A DNA stretch of 64,000 bases from contig OY997589.1 in assembly GCA_963921825.1 (NCBI GenBank), positions 55,089,959 to 55,153,958 of the forward strand. Reading direction: 5' to 3'. The stretch comes from Erodium maritimum (lineage: Eukaryota > Streptophyta > Magnoliopsida > Geraniales > Geraniaceae). Below, piece after piece: positions 22,503-33,367 of the stretch (the stretch's first letter is position 1; each line of letters begins with the position of its first letter). Made by a program: the position numbers and the translations under genes. The notes beneath the pieces were generated by a model. It did not search any database. It saw nothing but the letters and a program-made list of their open reading frames with translations, and was not told where the DNA came from.

Positions 22503-23014
22503 CTCGTCTGCCTGTAGTGGGGAGTAACAGTGGGTTTGGGTCGACCATTCTGGGCTTCTGACCAGCTAGATTGGTTGCTAAGAACCGTAGCAAGGATGTC
22601 TTGTGGGTTAGATATAATATGGTCCCATACCTTACCATTTCTCGCTTTCCAGATCTCCCAAAGTAAGAGGCACATTTTACTCTTTATCTGCATATTCGTT
22701 AGTTGCAGCAAATCAGATAACCATTCATGTAAAGTACCCGAGGGGGGGGGGGGGGATAGGGACCTGCAACTCTGATATATCTCATACAGATCTGGCGAAG
22801 GGACAGTGGAGAAGGAGGTGGTCGGTAGTCTCCTGATTGTGCTGGCACATTGGGAAAGTATCCAGTATCGGGACAAACTTTGTTCGAAGGTTGACTGCAA
22901 CTTGTAAAGTACTAGAGAGAGCCCGCCAGAGGAAAACCTTGATACTCGGTTGGATGTCCAGGTCCTAAATGCCCGTCCAAACCGTCGTGCCAGTCGATAT
23001 GTGCCAACACCCAT
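22484..23014 (-). pseudogene. LINE ORF2 zf-RVT to RNase H linker
   Basis: A 176-codon frame covering the linker. It includes MCLLLWEIWKARNGKVWD, the conserved W-x-x-W-x-x-RN block between zf-RVT and RNase H. The G14 tract on the plus strand (22742-22755) encodes part of a proline run here. Frames switch on both sides of this segment. Confidence 0.6.
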
Positions 23015-23500
23015 TCTCCCGGGATAATGCCATGTATCCTTCCTTTACCGAATAAATTTCCCGAATATTGAACTTCCATGACCATTTGTCTACGTGCCGT
23101 GGAAGAGGCGGGGGCACCTACAGTATGTCCTCCACAGTGGCAGGAGGGAGATTCTGTTGAACTTTCGAAACGTCCCACGAATGATTGTCCAAAGCCAGAT
23201 TTGACACCCTCATAGCCGGGGTGAGACAGGTATGAAGTGGGATGACCGGGTTATTCCCTAGGAGTCAGGGAGACCCCTCCACCATAGTCGAACAACCGTC
23301 CCCAGATGGACGGCGGAGTTGCAGAACCTGATTGAAAACGAAGGAGTTAGAACCTGGGTGGATCACTCCCGAGACCTGCGAGGATCACGCCCGAACGAGA
23401 AGAGCGAAGTTGAGACGAAGACCGACTCTGATCAGATGAACGACGGCGGTAGAGACGAAACCCTAGGGTTAGACGGAGCGCTCTTAAGGTTTTTTATGGA

Positions 23501-23928
23501 TGACAATTTTATGATGCATTAGTCCTCCTCAATTTAAAGTACTATAAAAACCAGAATGTCCCCTTCAAACAATACAATAAACAATTATAAAATGTTATCA
23601 ATACAATAAGAACATGAGTCGGTTCCATATTACATTGTATTATGAAACATATTGTATCTTTGTAGTACATTAAAAATACGCCATTAAAAAATTCTTGTAA
23701 TCAATAAATCAGTACAAAAATTATATGTTGTCGGGATTTTTGGTGAGACAATCAATTCGCAATACATCCTTCACAAACAAACAATTTATAAGAACAAACA
23801 ATTCCTACACAAACAAACAATTTATAAGAACAATTCAAACGCAAATTTGGAAATACAAAAAATAGAACATGTGAATATTTTGAACTGTGTCCTTCAAATA
23901 ACAGGATTTCTCGTGACTTGATGCTGTC
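23501..23928. other. AT-rich stretch, nothing recognised
   Basis: Contains a short direct repeat (ACAAACAAACAATTTATAAGAAC twice, near 23776 and 23812) and no supported gene. Confidence 0.5.
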
Positions 23929-24373
23929 AGAATTCTGTAAACACAACTTGAATATATAACTTTGTCCAAAAATAGTTGAAAGTTGTATAGGCATTTTTTC
24001 CCACATTCTGATACATCTGAGTATACAAAGTACTTGCTTTTATGCCAACCATAATTTCAACATGCCTATTGTAGAGGGTCATTTTAAATTTCCCATTGTT
24101 GTCCCCAACACTTACTTTCAACCTATATATGTCATAAAATAATAAGTTGGTAAAACGCAGAAACAACAACGAATTCACCTAGAAACATAACCAAATCAAT
24201 TAGTAAATTCATACTCAACCAATATGGTTTCAAATAATAACCTTATCAAAGGAAATGCCAAGTTATGAATAGAACAACAACATGAGTAAACACCATCAAC
24301 TTCAAAAACTTCATGTAAGCATGTTTTGCAAATATATATAAACCAGTTTTGTGGATTAGAAGCTGATTCAATT
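23929..24373 (-). pseudogene. RPA70-like C-terminal OB-fold fragment (two exons)
   Basis: Exon 24373-24242 encodes NWFIYICKTCLHEV...GVYSCCC, the treble-clef zinc motif of replication protein A large subunit or of Helitron-type RPA. It ends AAG|GTTATT. The next exon starts at 24122 after ATATATAG and reads RLKVSVGDNNGKFKMTLYN, then IMVGIKAS, the OB-fold strands that follow that zinc motif. The codon split across the junction gives Arg in frame. Upstream sequence is cut at 24373/24374 by a retroelement; pre-insertion sequence resumes at 26353. No helicase is nearby, so a host or Helitron origin is undecided. Confidence 0.55.
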
Positions 24374-24417
24374 AAAATTCCAAGTGTTTTTGGAACATGT
24401 AAATTTAGGGTAAAAGG

Positions 24418-26134
24418 ATGCCAAAACGCTCTTAACCAAAACGCTCTCAACGTCCTCAAGCTGGTCGAAGTTTCAACTCCGGTAAACTTGATGAGTTCGT
24501 TGCCTTTTGCTCCGGGTTGCTATCGCTGTATTCAGAATTTCAATCCATTAACCTAGTGAAGAACCAGTCCAAGGTTGGTCCGGTTAATGGTGGTGGTGTG
24601 TAGAGTTGCCGGGGCAGGAACCCTCGCCCGGTTACTGCAACAACGGCGAAGCAGGACTCGTTTTCAGGTGAGGATGCTCATGCTCCGATCTCTATTCCCT
24701 TGGCTGGATCAAAGGAAGGGGAGACGAACGGAGTGTGCTCAGGCAGAACAGTGGGTCGCTGGCGATGACCCCCGGTTCAGTACGAGGTGAGCGACACGGA
24801 TCTCTACGTTCGGAATTTTCCATATCCTTCGTCGGAGGACTGGTTTCGGGAAGAGCTTTCCAAGTTTGGCGTTATAGCTTCTTTTTCGTTGGTGAAGAAA
24901 GCTAATATGAAGGGGTTGTTTTTTGGGTTCGTCCGATTCACGACGCCCTTGGCTGCATCCCAGGCTTTTGAGACTCTTAATGGGGCACACGTGAGAGGGC
25001 ATGATCTGTTCGTGGCGTTTTCTCGACGACGTTTGGGTTCTCCAGCGACTGAGCCAGTCGGGAACGAGAAACAGAGCATTGGCTCTGTTCCGCGGGACGG
25101 TACGATTCCTCACTCTGGTGAGCTCACTCGGACAGAAGACACTGCGATGGAGTTTCCTAGAGGGATAGTGCCTCAACTGGTCACTTCCTCTCGGCGACGT
25201 TTGGCCTCTCTAGCGACTGAACCAGTCGGGAGTGAGAAACAGAGCATTGGCTCTGTTCCGCGTGACATAACGATCCCTCACTCCGGTGAGCTCGCTCGGT
25301 CAGAAGTCACTGCGTTGGAGTTTCCTAGAGGGATATTGCCCCCACTGGTCACTTCCTCTTCGGTAATAACCTCGGCGACGCCTGTACAAGAGTTCGTCGA
25401 GCTCCCTTATTCTTCTCCCTCCCCCGTTTCAGGAATTGGGCCCTTGATTACAGGGATTTCGCTTGCTGATCACGGGATCTCGATTTCGAATCAAAGGATA
25501 GGAGATTATGATGATCCTAATTTGATCGCGACGCACTTCACGGACGGGATATCGTCATCGGCAACGAAATTGGGCGGCGTCATCAACGGGCCTGTAGTTG
25601 GGCCTCGAGATCTTCTGGGCCAAGGGATCTTTCAGGGTGGGCTTGGCCTCAATCAGGCTGCTTTTGGCTTGGTCGGGTCGGGCCTGTCTTGTGGGCTTCC
25701 TGGGCCTATTTTCGGTTCATCAGAAAAGCCCGGTGTTGGCCCGAGAGGATCCGAGTTTGTATACCATTTTTAAGCGAATGGAGAAAGACCTGGACCCCTC
25801 GGCTAGGGGTTCGGGTGAACCGAATTTGGAGTTTGGTTCCCAAGGAAGTCCATGGAAGGAAGCCTTGCAAAAACTGTTATCGGGGGTTGTGCCAAAAAGA
25901 CGTGGTCGCCCCAAGAAGGGCCAAGAGAAGGTGATCGCACAACCAGTGGTAGTGTATCAGATGAGAGCCAGGACTTCTGCAGATAAAGGGAATAACAAGA
26001 GTCGCTTTTTGGTGAACGTAGCCAAAAAAGATAGCTCGGGCAACTGGAGCTACAACGCGAAGGTCGGTAGAAAAGTTGTTGATCTCTGCTCCTTAGCTTC
26101 CGAGGGACAGGGATCTTTTGGAACCGACTTTTGA
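24418..26134 (+). pseudogene. RRM and AT-hook ORF1 of element A
   Basis: The frame starts at ATG 24418 and is interrupted by stops at 24433, 24601 and 24766 and by a frameshift between about 25600 and 25773. In order it shows: an N-terminal block KLDEFVAFCSGLLSLYSEF; an RRM at 24790-25030 with RNP2 DLYVRNFP and RNP1 KGLFFGFVRF; two tandem 56-residue repeats (25024-25359); a Gly/Ser/Ile-rich segment; and, after the frameshift, SPWKEALQKLLSG followed by the AT-hook core KRRGRPKK. It ends at TGA 26132-26134. The N-terminal block and the WK(E/D)AL segment recur in element B. RNA binding is expected from the RRM and DNA binding from the AT-hook; neither is shown. Confidence 0.75.
25024..25359 (+). 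repeat. Tandem 168-bp coding duplication
   Basis: Two in-frame copies of 168 bp (25024-25191 and 25192-25359) beginning CGACGTTTGG. Each encodes a 56-residue unit starting RRRL and ending LVTSS, differing at about a dozen residues. Retention of frame and divergence suggest the duplication predates inactivation. Confidence 0.9.
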
Positions 26135-26352
26135 TCAAGTCTTATCCCCCGTTCCGGTATCTAACCGGTTTACTTGTTTGAACCCGAACAAGAATTAGGC
26201 AAGATGTTTTTACGTTTTGTTTTGTTCTGATTCTGTTTTTGCTCTTTGTAGCTGTATTGGTTAAAGGAAAAAATCTGCTCGGATCTTTTCTTGCTTTGTT
26301 CTATTTCTTTTTAGAACATTTGCTGAATAAAATTTTTAGCTTATAAAAAAAA
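26135..26352 (+). terminator. 3' UTR and poly(A) tail of element A
   Basis: T-rich UTR ending AATAAAATTTTTAGCTTAT, then A8. The tail shape AATAAA, T-rich spacer, GCTTAT(A/C), poly(A) is shared with element B and resembles the tails of the two large LINEs. Confidence 0.7.
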
Positions 26353-26647
26353 CTGATTCAATTCTTCCGAAAAAAATATATAATCACCCTGTAACAAAGC
26401 ATTGTTTGAATAATTATACTAACATTCAAGAAAAAAGCATTATAACAATAATATTAATTACCATTTTTTGTCTCCCCAATCATCACAAAACATTTCAATC
26501 AAAGACATACCAACATTTGAAAGAACATATGGCGAATGCATAATCCGATCAAACTTCTTACAATTATAGAAGTAACAAAAATTAAAAATAACATATGCGT
26601 ATTGTATGTAACAAAAGTTTCTCATTCGGAAGAACCACCCACCACAA
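26353..26647. other. Host DNA between two retroelement insertions
   Basis: Pre-insertion continuation of the RPA-like region. The minus strand has short open pieces (for example MSLIEMFCDDWGDKKW near 26460-26510) and a possible acceptor TGTTACAG near 26395, but I cannot assemble a gene. Confidence 0.35.
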
Positions 26648-29600
26648 TTTTTTTTGATCAGCAAAATTTTGATTTTATTAGAACCTAGCTTTCGAATTGA
26701 AAACCAAGGCCAAGGGATTATCCCTCCAAAACTTTACAACCAAACGTTCAAAATGAAAACCCAACCGGTTACTTGTGAAACAAGTTTCCCACTAACAATG
26801 GACCAAACCTAGACTTGCCCCCCAAGTTAGCATTTAGCATACAATCCCACCCCAAAATGATGTAAAAACCAATAAGTTATCCCATCCCTGAACAACCACC
26901 AGGTTATCAAGTTGAAATACATAACACCATCTACAAAAGGTCACCAAACCCCACAAGACTTAATATTTCTTCCCCTTATACCAGTCAGAACAGGAGCAGA
27001 AGTGTTAACACCATCAAACCACTACTGCAACATCTAAACTTCCAAATAGTCTCCCAAATCTGCAGCAGAACATCTCATTAAACCAGAGCTTGTTTTGTTG
27101 AGACATCCCCAGCATTGCAGACACCAACACAGGCAAAAATCATCTGCAGAAAGGATAAAAACCCATCTCCTCCCCAGTCATCACTTGTTAAGCAAAATAT
27201 AACCTCAGCAGCTACAACCTGCAGGAGTAAAATCCTAGAAAGATCTAGCTCAGTCAACACCCTCACCTATAAGCTAAAACCCCACTCAAGAGATAAGTAA
27301 GAAAAGAAAAAGACCAAATCAGATGGCCAAGAACCCCCACTCCAAAAAGCACAACAGATCAACCCAATGTCACTCAACTAACCTTACCAGCCTAGATCTC
27401 ACCCCCAACCCTCCCAAACCCAGCCCCTTCCCCAACCCAAAGAAAGAGTACAATCCAGCACACCACAAAAAGCCCAAAAATGACCAGTTAATTCATCCCC
27501 TCAGGCCTGAGAGTCCTCCCAACAGAAGATTTAGTGTTCTTTAAAATGCATTTTCCAGGATTATTTATCCAATCCATAAAAGAGAAGAAAGATGTCCTCT
27601 TAGAGAAGGCCCAAATCAACTGGTAGACATCATTTTGAATCTGTTGGACCACTTGTTCAGGACTGCGTAGTAGTTGATTAAAAACCAGATTGTTTCTGCA
27701 CAACCAAATTCTCCACATCGTGAAAAATACCACAAATCTCCATGGTGATTGAGAGGAGAAAGACCCAAGAGACTTCCAAGAAATGAACCAGAGCTTGATA
27801 TCTTCTGGACAAGCTGTTTTGACCCCCCACCAATCCAAGATCAAAGTCCATATGGACCAAGAAGTAATACATCCCAGGAAAAGATGATCTAGCTCCTCAG
27901 GTTCCTCATTGCAGAAAGGACACCATATGGTCGTGGAGAAAATTCCTCTGCTGAGAAGGAAGCACTTAGTAGGCACTGCTTGTAAACACAACAGCCACAC
28001 AAAAGCAGCTATTTTTGGGGGTAATTTAGGTTCCCATAATAGAGCTAGCCAGGTGAGATCTTCCTCAGAAGCATTGTCTAGGTACTGATACATCCTGTGG
28101 ACTGAAAATCCTTTGTTGTCAATCACCCAATCTACCTTATCCTCCTCAGCATTTAATTGAGGCAGAGCATTGATTTTGTCACATAAGAGGAGGAAAGTAT
28201 CTTCCTCCCACCCTCTCAGCTCCCTTCTGAAAATTAATACCCAATCCCCTTCCAGCCACACTTGAGACACCCTAGCCCTCTTCTGATAATTGAGATGGTA
28301 TAGTCTTTGGAACAAAAATTTAAGTGGGACATTAGTAACCCATAAATCCTCCCAAAACAGCACTGATCTCCCAGAATTGATAGTCCAGTGAAGTCCCACA
28401 GCCCCAAATGCAGCTGCAAATCTTGGATATTCTAAAATAGAGCCCACATGCCTCAGAAAACTCTGATCAGTTCCTAGCATGAATTTTGATAGATCCCAAG
28501 CTGATGGATCCCAACCATATTTAGAGCAAAGTAATGTTTTCCATAGTGAATCATGTTCAAGTGAAAACCTCCACCACCACTTGGCCAATAATGCCATATT
28601 CATAACCTCCAGTTTCGAAATTCCCAGGCCACCATCACTCTTTGGTTTGCAAATGTTCTCCCACCTTACTTTATGCAGTGTCTTTTTGTTCAGTTTGGGA
28701 GAGAACTGAGTGAGGATTTAATGAGGGTAATTCTCCCACCCAAAGATTTGTTCTTGTCTTTCCATAGACTCAAATTATTTTTGAATTTGTTGATCACATG
28801 CTCCCAAGTTTTTGCTCTTCTGGGATTAGCACCTAACTTGAAACCCAAGTAGTCAAAAGGCAACTGCATTGAGTTGCACCCTAAAATGTCAGTTACCTCT
28901 TCAATGCTCATAACACAAGGATTCATCAGTAGAACTTTGGACTTATTGAAATTTATCTTTAATCCAGTTGCTGATTGAAGACAGTTGAGAGTGTGCTTCA
29001 GGTTAATTGCTTGTTGCCTCCCAGCTTGTATAAATATTAAGGTGTCATCAGCAAATTGAAGATGAGTGATCTCTGGCCCTTGAACACTACATTTAACCCT
29101 AGAGAACATATTTGAGGTTGACCCTTTAATCATCAACTGGTGTAAACTCTCAGCTACCAAAGAAAATAATAAAGGAGAGAGTGAACAGCCGTGTCTAAGG
29201 CCCCTCTTAAGTGGGAAATCAGCTGAAGGTGACCCATTTATCAGCACAGATGTCCAAGCCTCAATACACACAGAAATCCATTGCTTCCAAGTACCTCCAA
29301 AACCCATAATATTCATTATATTCATCAATGCTCCCCAATGAATGTGATCATATGCTTTTTCAAAATCCAGTTTGAGTACAATAACCTCTTCACCCACTTT
29401 TTTGATATGATGAATGAGTTTAGTTGCAATAAGAACCCCATCCATGATTTGCCTCCCAGCAATGAAACCAGTTTGAGTATCATGTACTAACCAATTCATC
29501 AATGGCTTGAGTCTTGCAGCTAAGACTTTGGAGAAAATTTTGTAGATACTATGTATAAGACTGATGGGCCTGAAATCATCAAAAACCAAAGGGGCGTTAT

Positions 29601-30030
29601 TTTTTGGGATAAGGGTTATGAAGGATGAATTCAACCCCTTCCCCAACTGTCCTCCCTTGTGGAAATGATCAAAAACATCCAAGATGTCAGTTTTAACCAC
29701 CTCCCAACAAGTGTGATAGAAAAGCATTGTAAAGCCATCAGGACCAGGTGATTTGTCACTATTGCAGGCCTGAATGGCACCTAGAATCTCTGCTTCAGTA
29801 AAAGGAAGTTCCAACTGATTGGCCAGTAGTAGAGTAATGGCTTTAAAGGGTAGAGTTGAAAGATCCAAACACACAGAGGATGATCCTTGGAATCTCTTAG
29901 CAAAGTGAATTGAAGCTGCATGTTTGATCTGTTCAGGATCCTGATATACAACCCCTCCTTTTTCAATACTGGAAATTTTCAATCTACCTTGATTAATTTT
30001 GGCTACAATGTGATAATATTTGGAACACCT
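26648..30030 (-). mobile_element. 5'-truncated L1-type LINE (3.4 kb)
   Basis: T8 at 26648-26655 is the 3' poly(A). TSD ACCACAA lies at 26641-26647 and 30031-30037. It is clearly related to the LINE at 14.9-21.7 kb: the 3' UTR, zf-RVT and RT regions align throughout. The 5' truncation falls inside ORF2, upstream of the RT, at the position corresponding to about 18258 in the larger copy. An internal deletion of roughly 85-100 bp lies near 28700. Confidence 0.92.
27488..30030 (-). pseudogene. LINE ORF2, RT and zf-RVT portion, internally deleted
   Basis: The upstream frame (about 30030-28690) carries RT motifs FITLIPKNNAPL, DFRPISL, LKLDFEKAYD and FADD. The downstream frame (about 28690-27488) carries the ICKPK segment, the WWWRFSLEHDSLW region and the zf-RVT block (WCPFCNEEPEELDHLFLGC), ending in FMDWINNPGKCILKN. 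They are split by the deletion at about 28700, where the larger LINE has the FLWSGKLNKKSLH segment. Unlike the larger copy, the zf-RVT to tail region here stays in one frame, so it supplies the reference for that copy's compensated frameshift. The endonuclease is missing. Confidence 0.88.
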
Positions 30031-30037
30031 ACCACAA

Positions 30038-30566
30038 TGAGAATAAAATTATTGGATTTACACTATCCTTTATACTTCTTGACAGAAGTTCTTCCAAAAG
30101 TACATCGGGTAATTTCTCAAAAACATTCCTCATCTACATGTAATTGAAAAAAGAATAAAATATGAACATCAACATACATTAAATGTTCCATATCTAATGA
30201 TCTTCATTAACTGAAAATTCCATACAGGTGCACATTGACAATAACTTAAATACTCTGTTCTTGATCTTGTTGTTGTACTAACAACACAAGTCCTTTGGAC
30301 ATATTTATAATAAATTGAATATTTAACTACTTGATCTTATCTTCAAGAAACACAATTAACCGTTCCATATCCATTTTTTATAAACATATAAAAATACACC
30401 AGAGTACCAAACAATATAATTGAAAACATGTTAAGCAGAATACATGGTAATATTGAAATAAAATATAATTTTAAAAACATTATATCTACATTAAAACTAA
30501 ACTTAATAATTTAATACAGAGATAAATAGGGAAAAATGTACCATATCCAAATTAAAAAAATCATCA
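30038..30566. other. AT-rich DNA, probable 3' flank of the next gene fragment
   Basis: No supported ORF. It lies downstream of the minus-strand stop at 30567. Confidence 0.4.
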
Positions 30567-31480
30567 TGTGGTCTGCTTCTTGTCTTTTACGTCTTTTTCT
30601 GTTTCTTCAACTCGATCAGATGCCACGTTGTCTATAATTAGATTCTTCACATTGTCTTTTGTATGATTTGGTTGGTCATAGTGATGTCAATAATGTTGGT
30701 CTCCACACAATGCATAGGATCTTCACAAACTATACTTGACAAAAGGCCTGCTTCGCAATAAACATGTCCTTCATTTGGTTGTTTAATATCCTCATGGTGA
30801 ATTCGAAAACATGTACCACGCACAATATCAGCAACTCCAGTATCAGCAAACCCGATCAGTGAAATATGGTACAGAATCAAGGAAAATAACTGAGAAACAA
30901 AATATCTTGTTTCGTACTGTAAGTATGGTTCCAAAATGCATATCATATCGCTCTCGGAAAAATGGGCGTCAAGACTAACCAGTATATTATCAATTAACCA
31001 AGAAATTGGAACACCAACCAATTCATTAATCTTGCCAACAACCCAAGATCTGATTATTTCGTGCATTTTATGCTGTAAAGAAAAAAAATATATATGAACA
31101 TCAGTGAAATAAAAATTTATAAATGATGCAAATACACTTACTTCGTTATATAAATTCCAATTGACTTAACGTTCAGGATAAATGGTTTCCATCGGATTCG
31201 GAACAAAGATATGTTCTTCAGGCCATGTTGTCCATTCATTTTTTGGCGCAGTAATCCCAAAGGGAATATCAACCCAAGGCTCCCACATATTAAACTCTAA
31301 AATGAGGGAAGCATCCTCATTGCTGCCAACACTCTTCCAACATGTATTGCCCCCTATTCCATCTTCCATTTGTGAATAGGCTTTGGTTTGAAATTGGAAA
31401 ACTGAATTTGCTTGCTTAATCCACGTTTTGATCATTGTTTTCCCTTTCGGGGATGTGGAAGTGATAGCCCACGTCCCTAG
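30567..31480 (-). pseudogene. Unrecognised gene fragment, at least two exon-like segments
   Basis: Segment one (about 31480-31166) encodes a Trp/Pro-rich peptide with FNMWEPWVDIPFGITAP and WTTWPEEHIFVPNP. Segment two (about 31080-30650) contains ILVSLDAHFSESDMICILEP and FRIHHEDIKQPNEGHVY. A different frame then gives an acidic/basic C-terminus ending EETEKDVKDKKQTT at stop 30567, so a frameshift lies near 30660. The composition looks protein-coding but I do not recognise the family. It lies immediately downstream of the hAT transposase remnant on the same strand and might be a host gene or part of a transposon. Confidence 0.4.
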
Positions 31481-31483
31481 GTT

Positions 31484-32224
31484 TTAGCAAAATACTAGTG
31501 ATACCTCTACTCCCTGTGGGTTTGACCAGTACTCAACCGTTTTTTCTATTGCTTTATGACTGTGTAGTGATGCACGTAAAAAGAGGGTTTTGACACTTAC
31601 CCATCCCCATTCATCACTTTCATCCATGTCGACAACATTAATCTCAAGATTACCACAAGATGATACAACTTGTTTATAAAATCCCTCCCATCCATCATCC
31701 CTCATTTGTTGAAACTTTTTCTTACTAATTTGAACAAACTCCATAACATTCACAATATCTTGATAACCCCTTTGTAGTGCTTGGGACAAATCATTTATCA
31801 CTGCTAAAATATAAACCATCAAGTGCAACATAAAAACAAAACCAAAAGTTTGCATATCAAATAACAAACTTTTTATTTCTCCCTTTGAGTGACTATCATT
31901 CCTCAATTCTTCAAGCACTTCAATAATAGGAGTAAACAAATCAACTAACATGGAAAGAAACCTAAAGTGAGATCCCCAACGTGTATCACCCGCTCTAACA
32001 ATAGATAATTCTTGATTCAACCCTTTACCAGTTTCCACCAACTCTTGTTCAATTAGATTTGCAAAATGAGCAACTTGCTTCTGTTGAAGCAAAGTTTGAC
32101 GTTTGTTAGATGACCTTAAGAAATTGATAATATGAGGTACTTCAACAAAAAACCAATCCACTTCTTCAATATTTCTCACCATTGAGACAAGGGCCAATTG
32201 AAGTTGGTGAGCAAAACAATGCAC
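31484..32224 (-). pseudogene. hAT transposase central block
   Basis: Longest open piece of the hAT remnant (246 codons). It begins HCFAHQLQLAL, the end of the RNase H-like core insertion typical of the family, followed by GDTRWGSHF. The last 40 codons, after DESDEWGW, no longer resemble a transposase and probably read into an intron. Confidence 0.8.
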
Positions 32225-33328
32225 ATAGTAGGTTTGCCATTTTACTTTTGAATCAAAGTTTTCAAAACTCCAAATTGACCTCGCATATTACTCTCTCCAT
32301 CATACCCTTGACCTCGAATTTTGGATAAACACAACCCAAATCTGGACAACAAAGTTTCAAGTGATCCTTTCAGAGCTATTGCACTTGTATCTCTAACATG
32401 AACAATACCGATAAATCTTTCTACAACAAACCCTATATCATCAACAAAGCGCACAACAACATCCATTTGTTCTTTGTTGGAACAATAACTTGATTCATCG
32501 ACAAGTACACAAAAAATATTATCTCCATAGCTTCTCAATAGTTCCAACGGAACATGCATTTACAAGATCTTTTTGGATACTCGGAGAAGTCATCTTATAA
32601 TTTCCTCCATCACTTTTTTATTTCCATAGCTATTTTCACTATTTCTCTCCAAAGCTTCTACAAACTCAATAAATTGTCCCTTAAAAGCAACAAAATTTCC
32701 TTCATCATGTGCCCTAAAGGATAGTCTACTTCTAATAAGATACTTGACCGCTTCAAGTGATGCTTTCAGACGAAGAAAATAATCTTCTTCTGCTTTGGCA
32801 TAATATTTTGAATAAGAAGACTCGATACTCTGGTGTTTCTTCAAAAGAGCGTCACTATAGCTTACACATTTTTTATGCACACTATTGGGAATCTCACCAA
32901 TATGTTTGTTCAACTTGTGCTTCCGATGTCAAAGTTTAAGACCTTTTTTCACAAATGTTGTTTTCTTACCACTATTGTAAAACAAATAACAAGACAAACA
33001 AAATGCAGCATCCTTTTCGACACTATTCTAACCAATCAAATTCATCAAACCAATTTTTTTGAAATGAACGTCTCCTTTACCTAATAATTGTAATTGGATA
33101 CTCAATATTAAAATGGGTTGATATGGACCTTTTAGAAACTAAACTTGTAAAACCCGCTTCGCTTTCAAAAGGGTATTAAATTGCAACTTGAAAACCTTAG
33201 AGTAGGTTTTTGAAACAAGTGGTAAAAAGTGTTAAAAAAAAAAGAAGCAGGTCTGGACCAGGCCAGGCGTGCAGGCCCAGCCCAGCCCAGCCGTCATTGG
33301 GCCCGAGCCACCAGCTGGCCCAAACCCT

Positions 33329-33367
33329 GGGTATTTATACCCACATTTAGGGTTAAAACCCTAAATG
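33329..33367 (+). promoter_or_regulatory. TATA-like element between two hairpins in the LTR
   Basis: TATTTATA (33332-33339) sits within the inverted repeat GGGTAT-TT-ATACCC. It is followed at 33344-33367 by a second perfect inverted repeat with 11-bp arms (CATTTAGGGTT and its complement) around AA. Downstream is a C/T-rich stretch typical of a transcript leader. This is likely the LTR promoter. Confidence 0.55.

Larger units (their letters stand above)
21996..23500 (-). mobile_element. Rearranged LINE remnant with RNase H domain
   Basis: T7 at 21996-22002 marks the 3' end. The minus strand then reads the 3' part of a plant LINE ORF2: a pre-zf-RVT segment (KWSWKFNIREIYSVKEGY), zf-RVT (MCQHNQETTDHLLLHC), an LLLWEIWKARNGKVWD linker and an RNase H domain, with several frameshifts. 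The 5' portion (about 23290-23500) looks like a LINE or gene leader ending in AACCCTAGGGTT, joined directly to the C-terminal region, so the RT core appears deleted. I could not find a convincing TSD, and the right boundary is approximate. Confidence 0.7.
24374..26352 (+). mobile_element. ORF1-only LINE-like retroelement A (HAL1-like plan)
   Basis: The element is 1979 bp, bounded by an 11-bp TSD CTGATTCAATT at 24363-24373 and 26353-26363. It has a 44-bp leader, one ORF with RRM and AT-hook (24418-26134) and a 3' UTR of about 210 bp. The tail is AATAAAATTTTTAGCTTAT with a poly(A). No endonuclease or reverse transcriptase sequence is present. The long TSD and poly(A) indicate target-primed reverse transcription by another element's enzyme. 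A second element with the same plan lies at 61011-62632. Confidence 0.8.
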
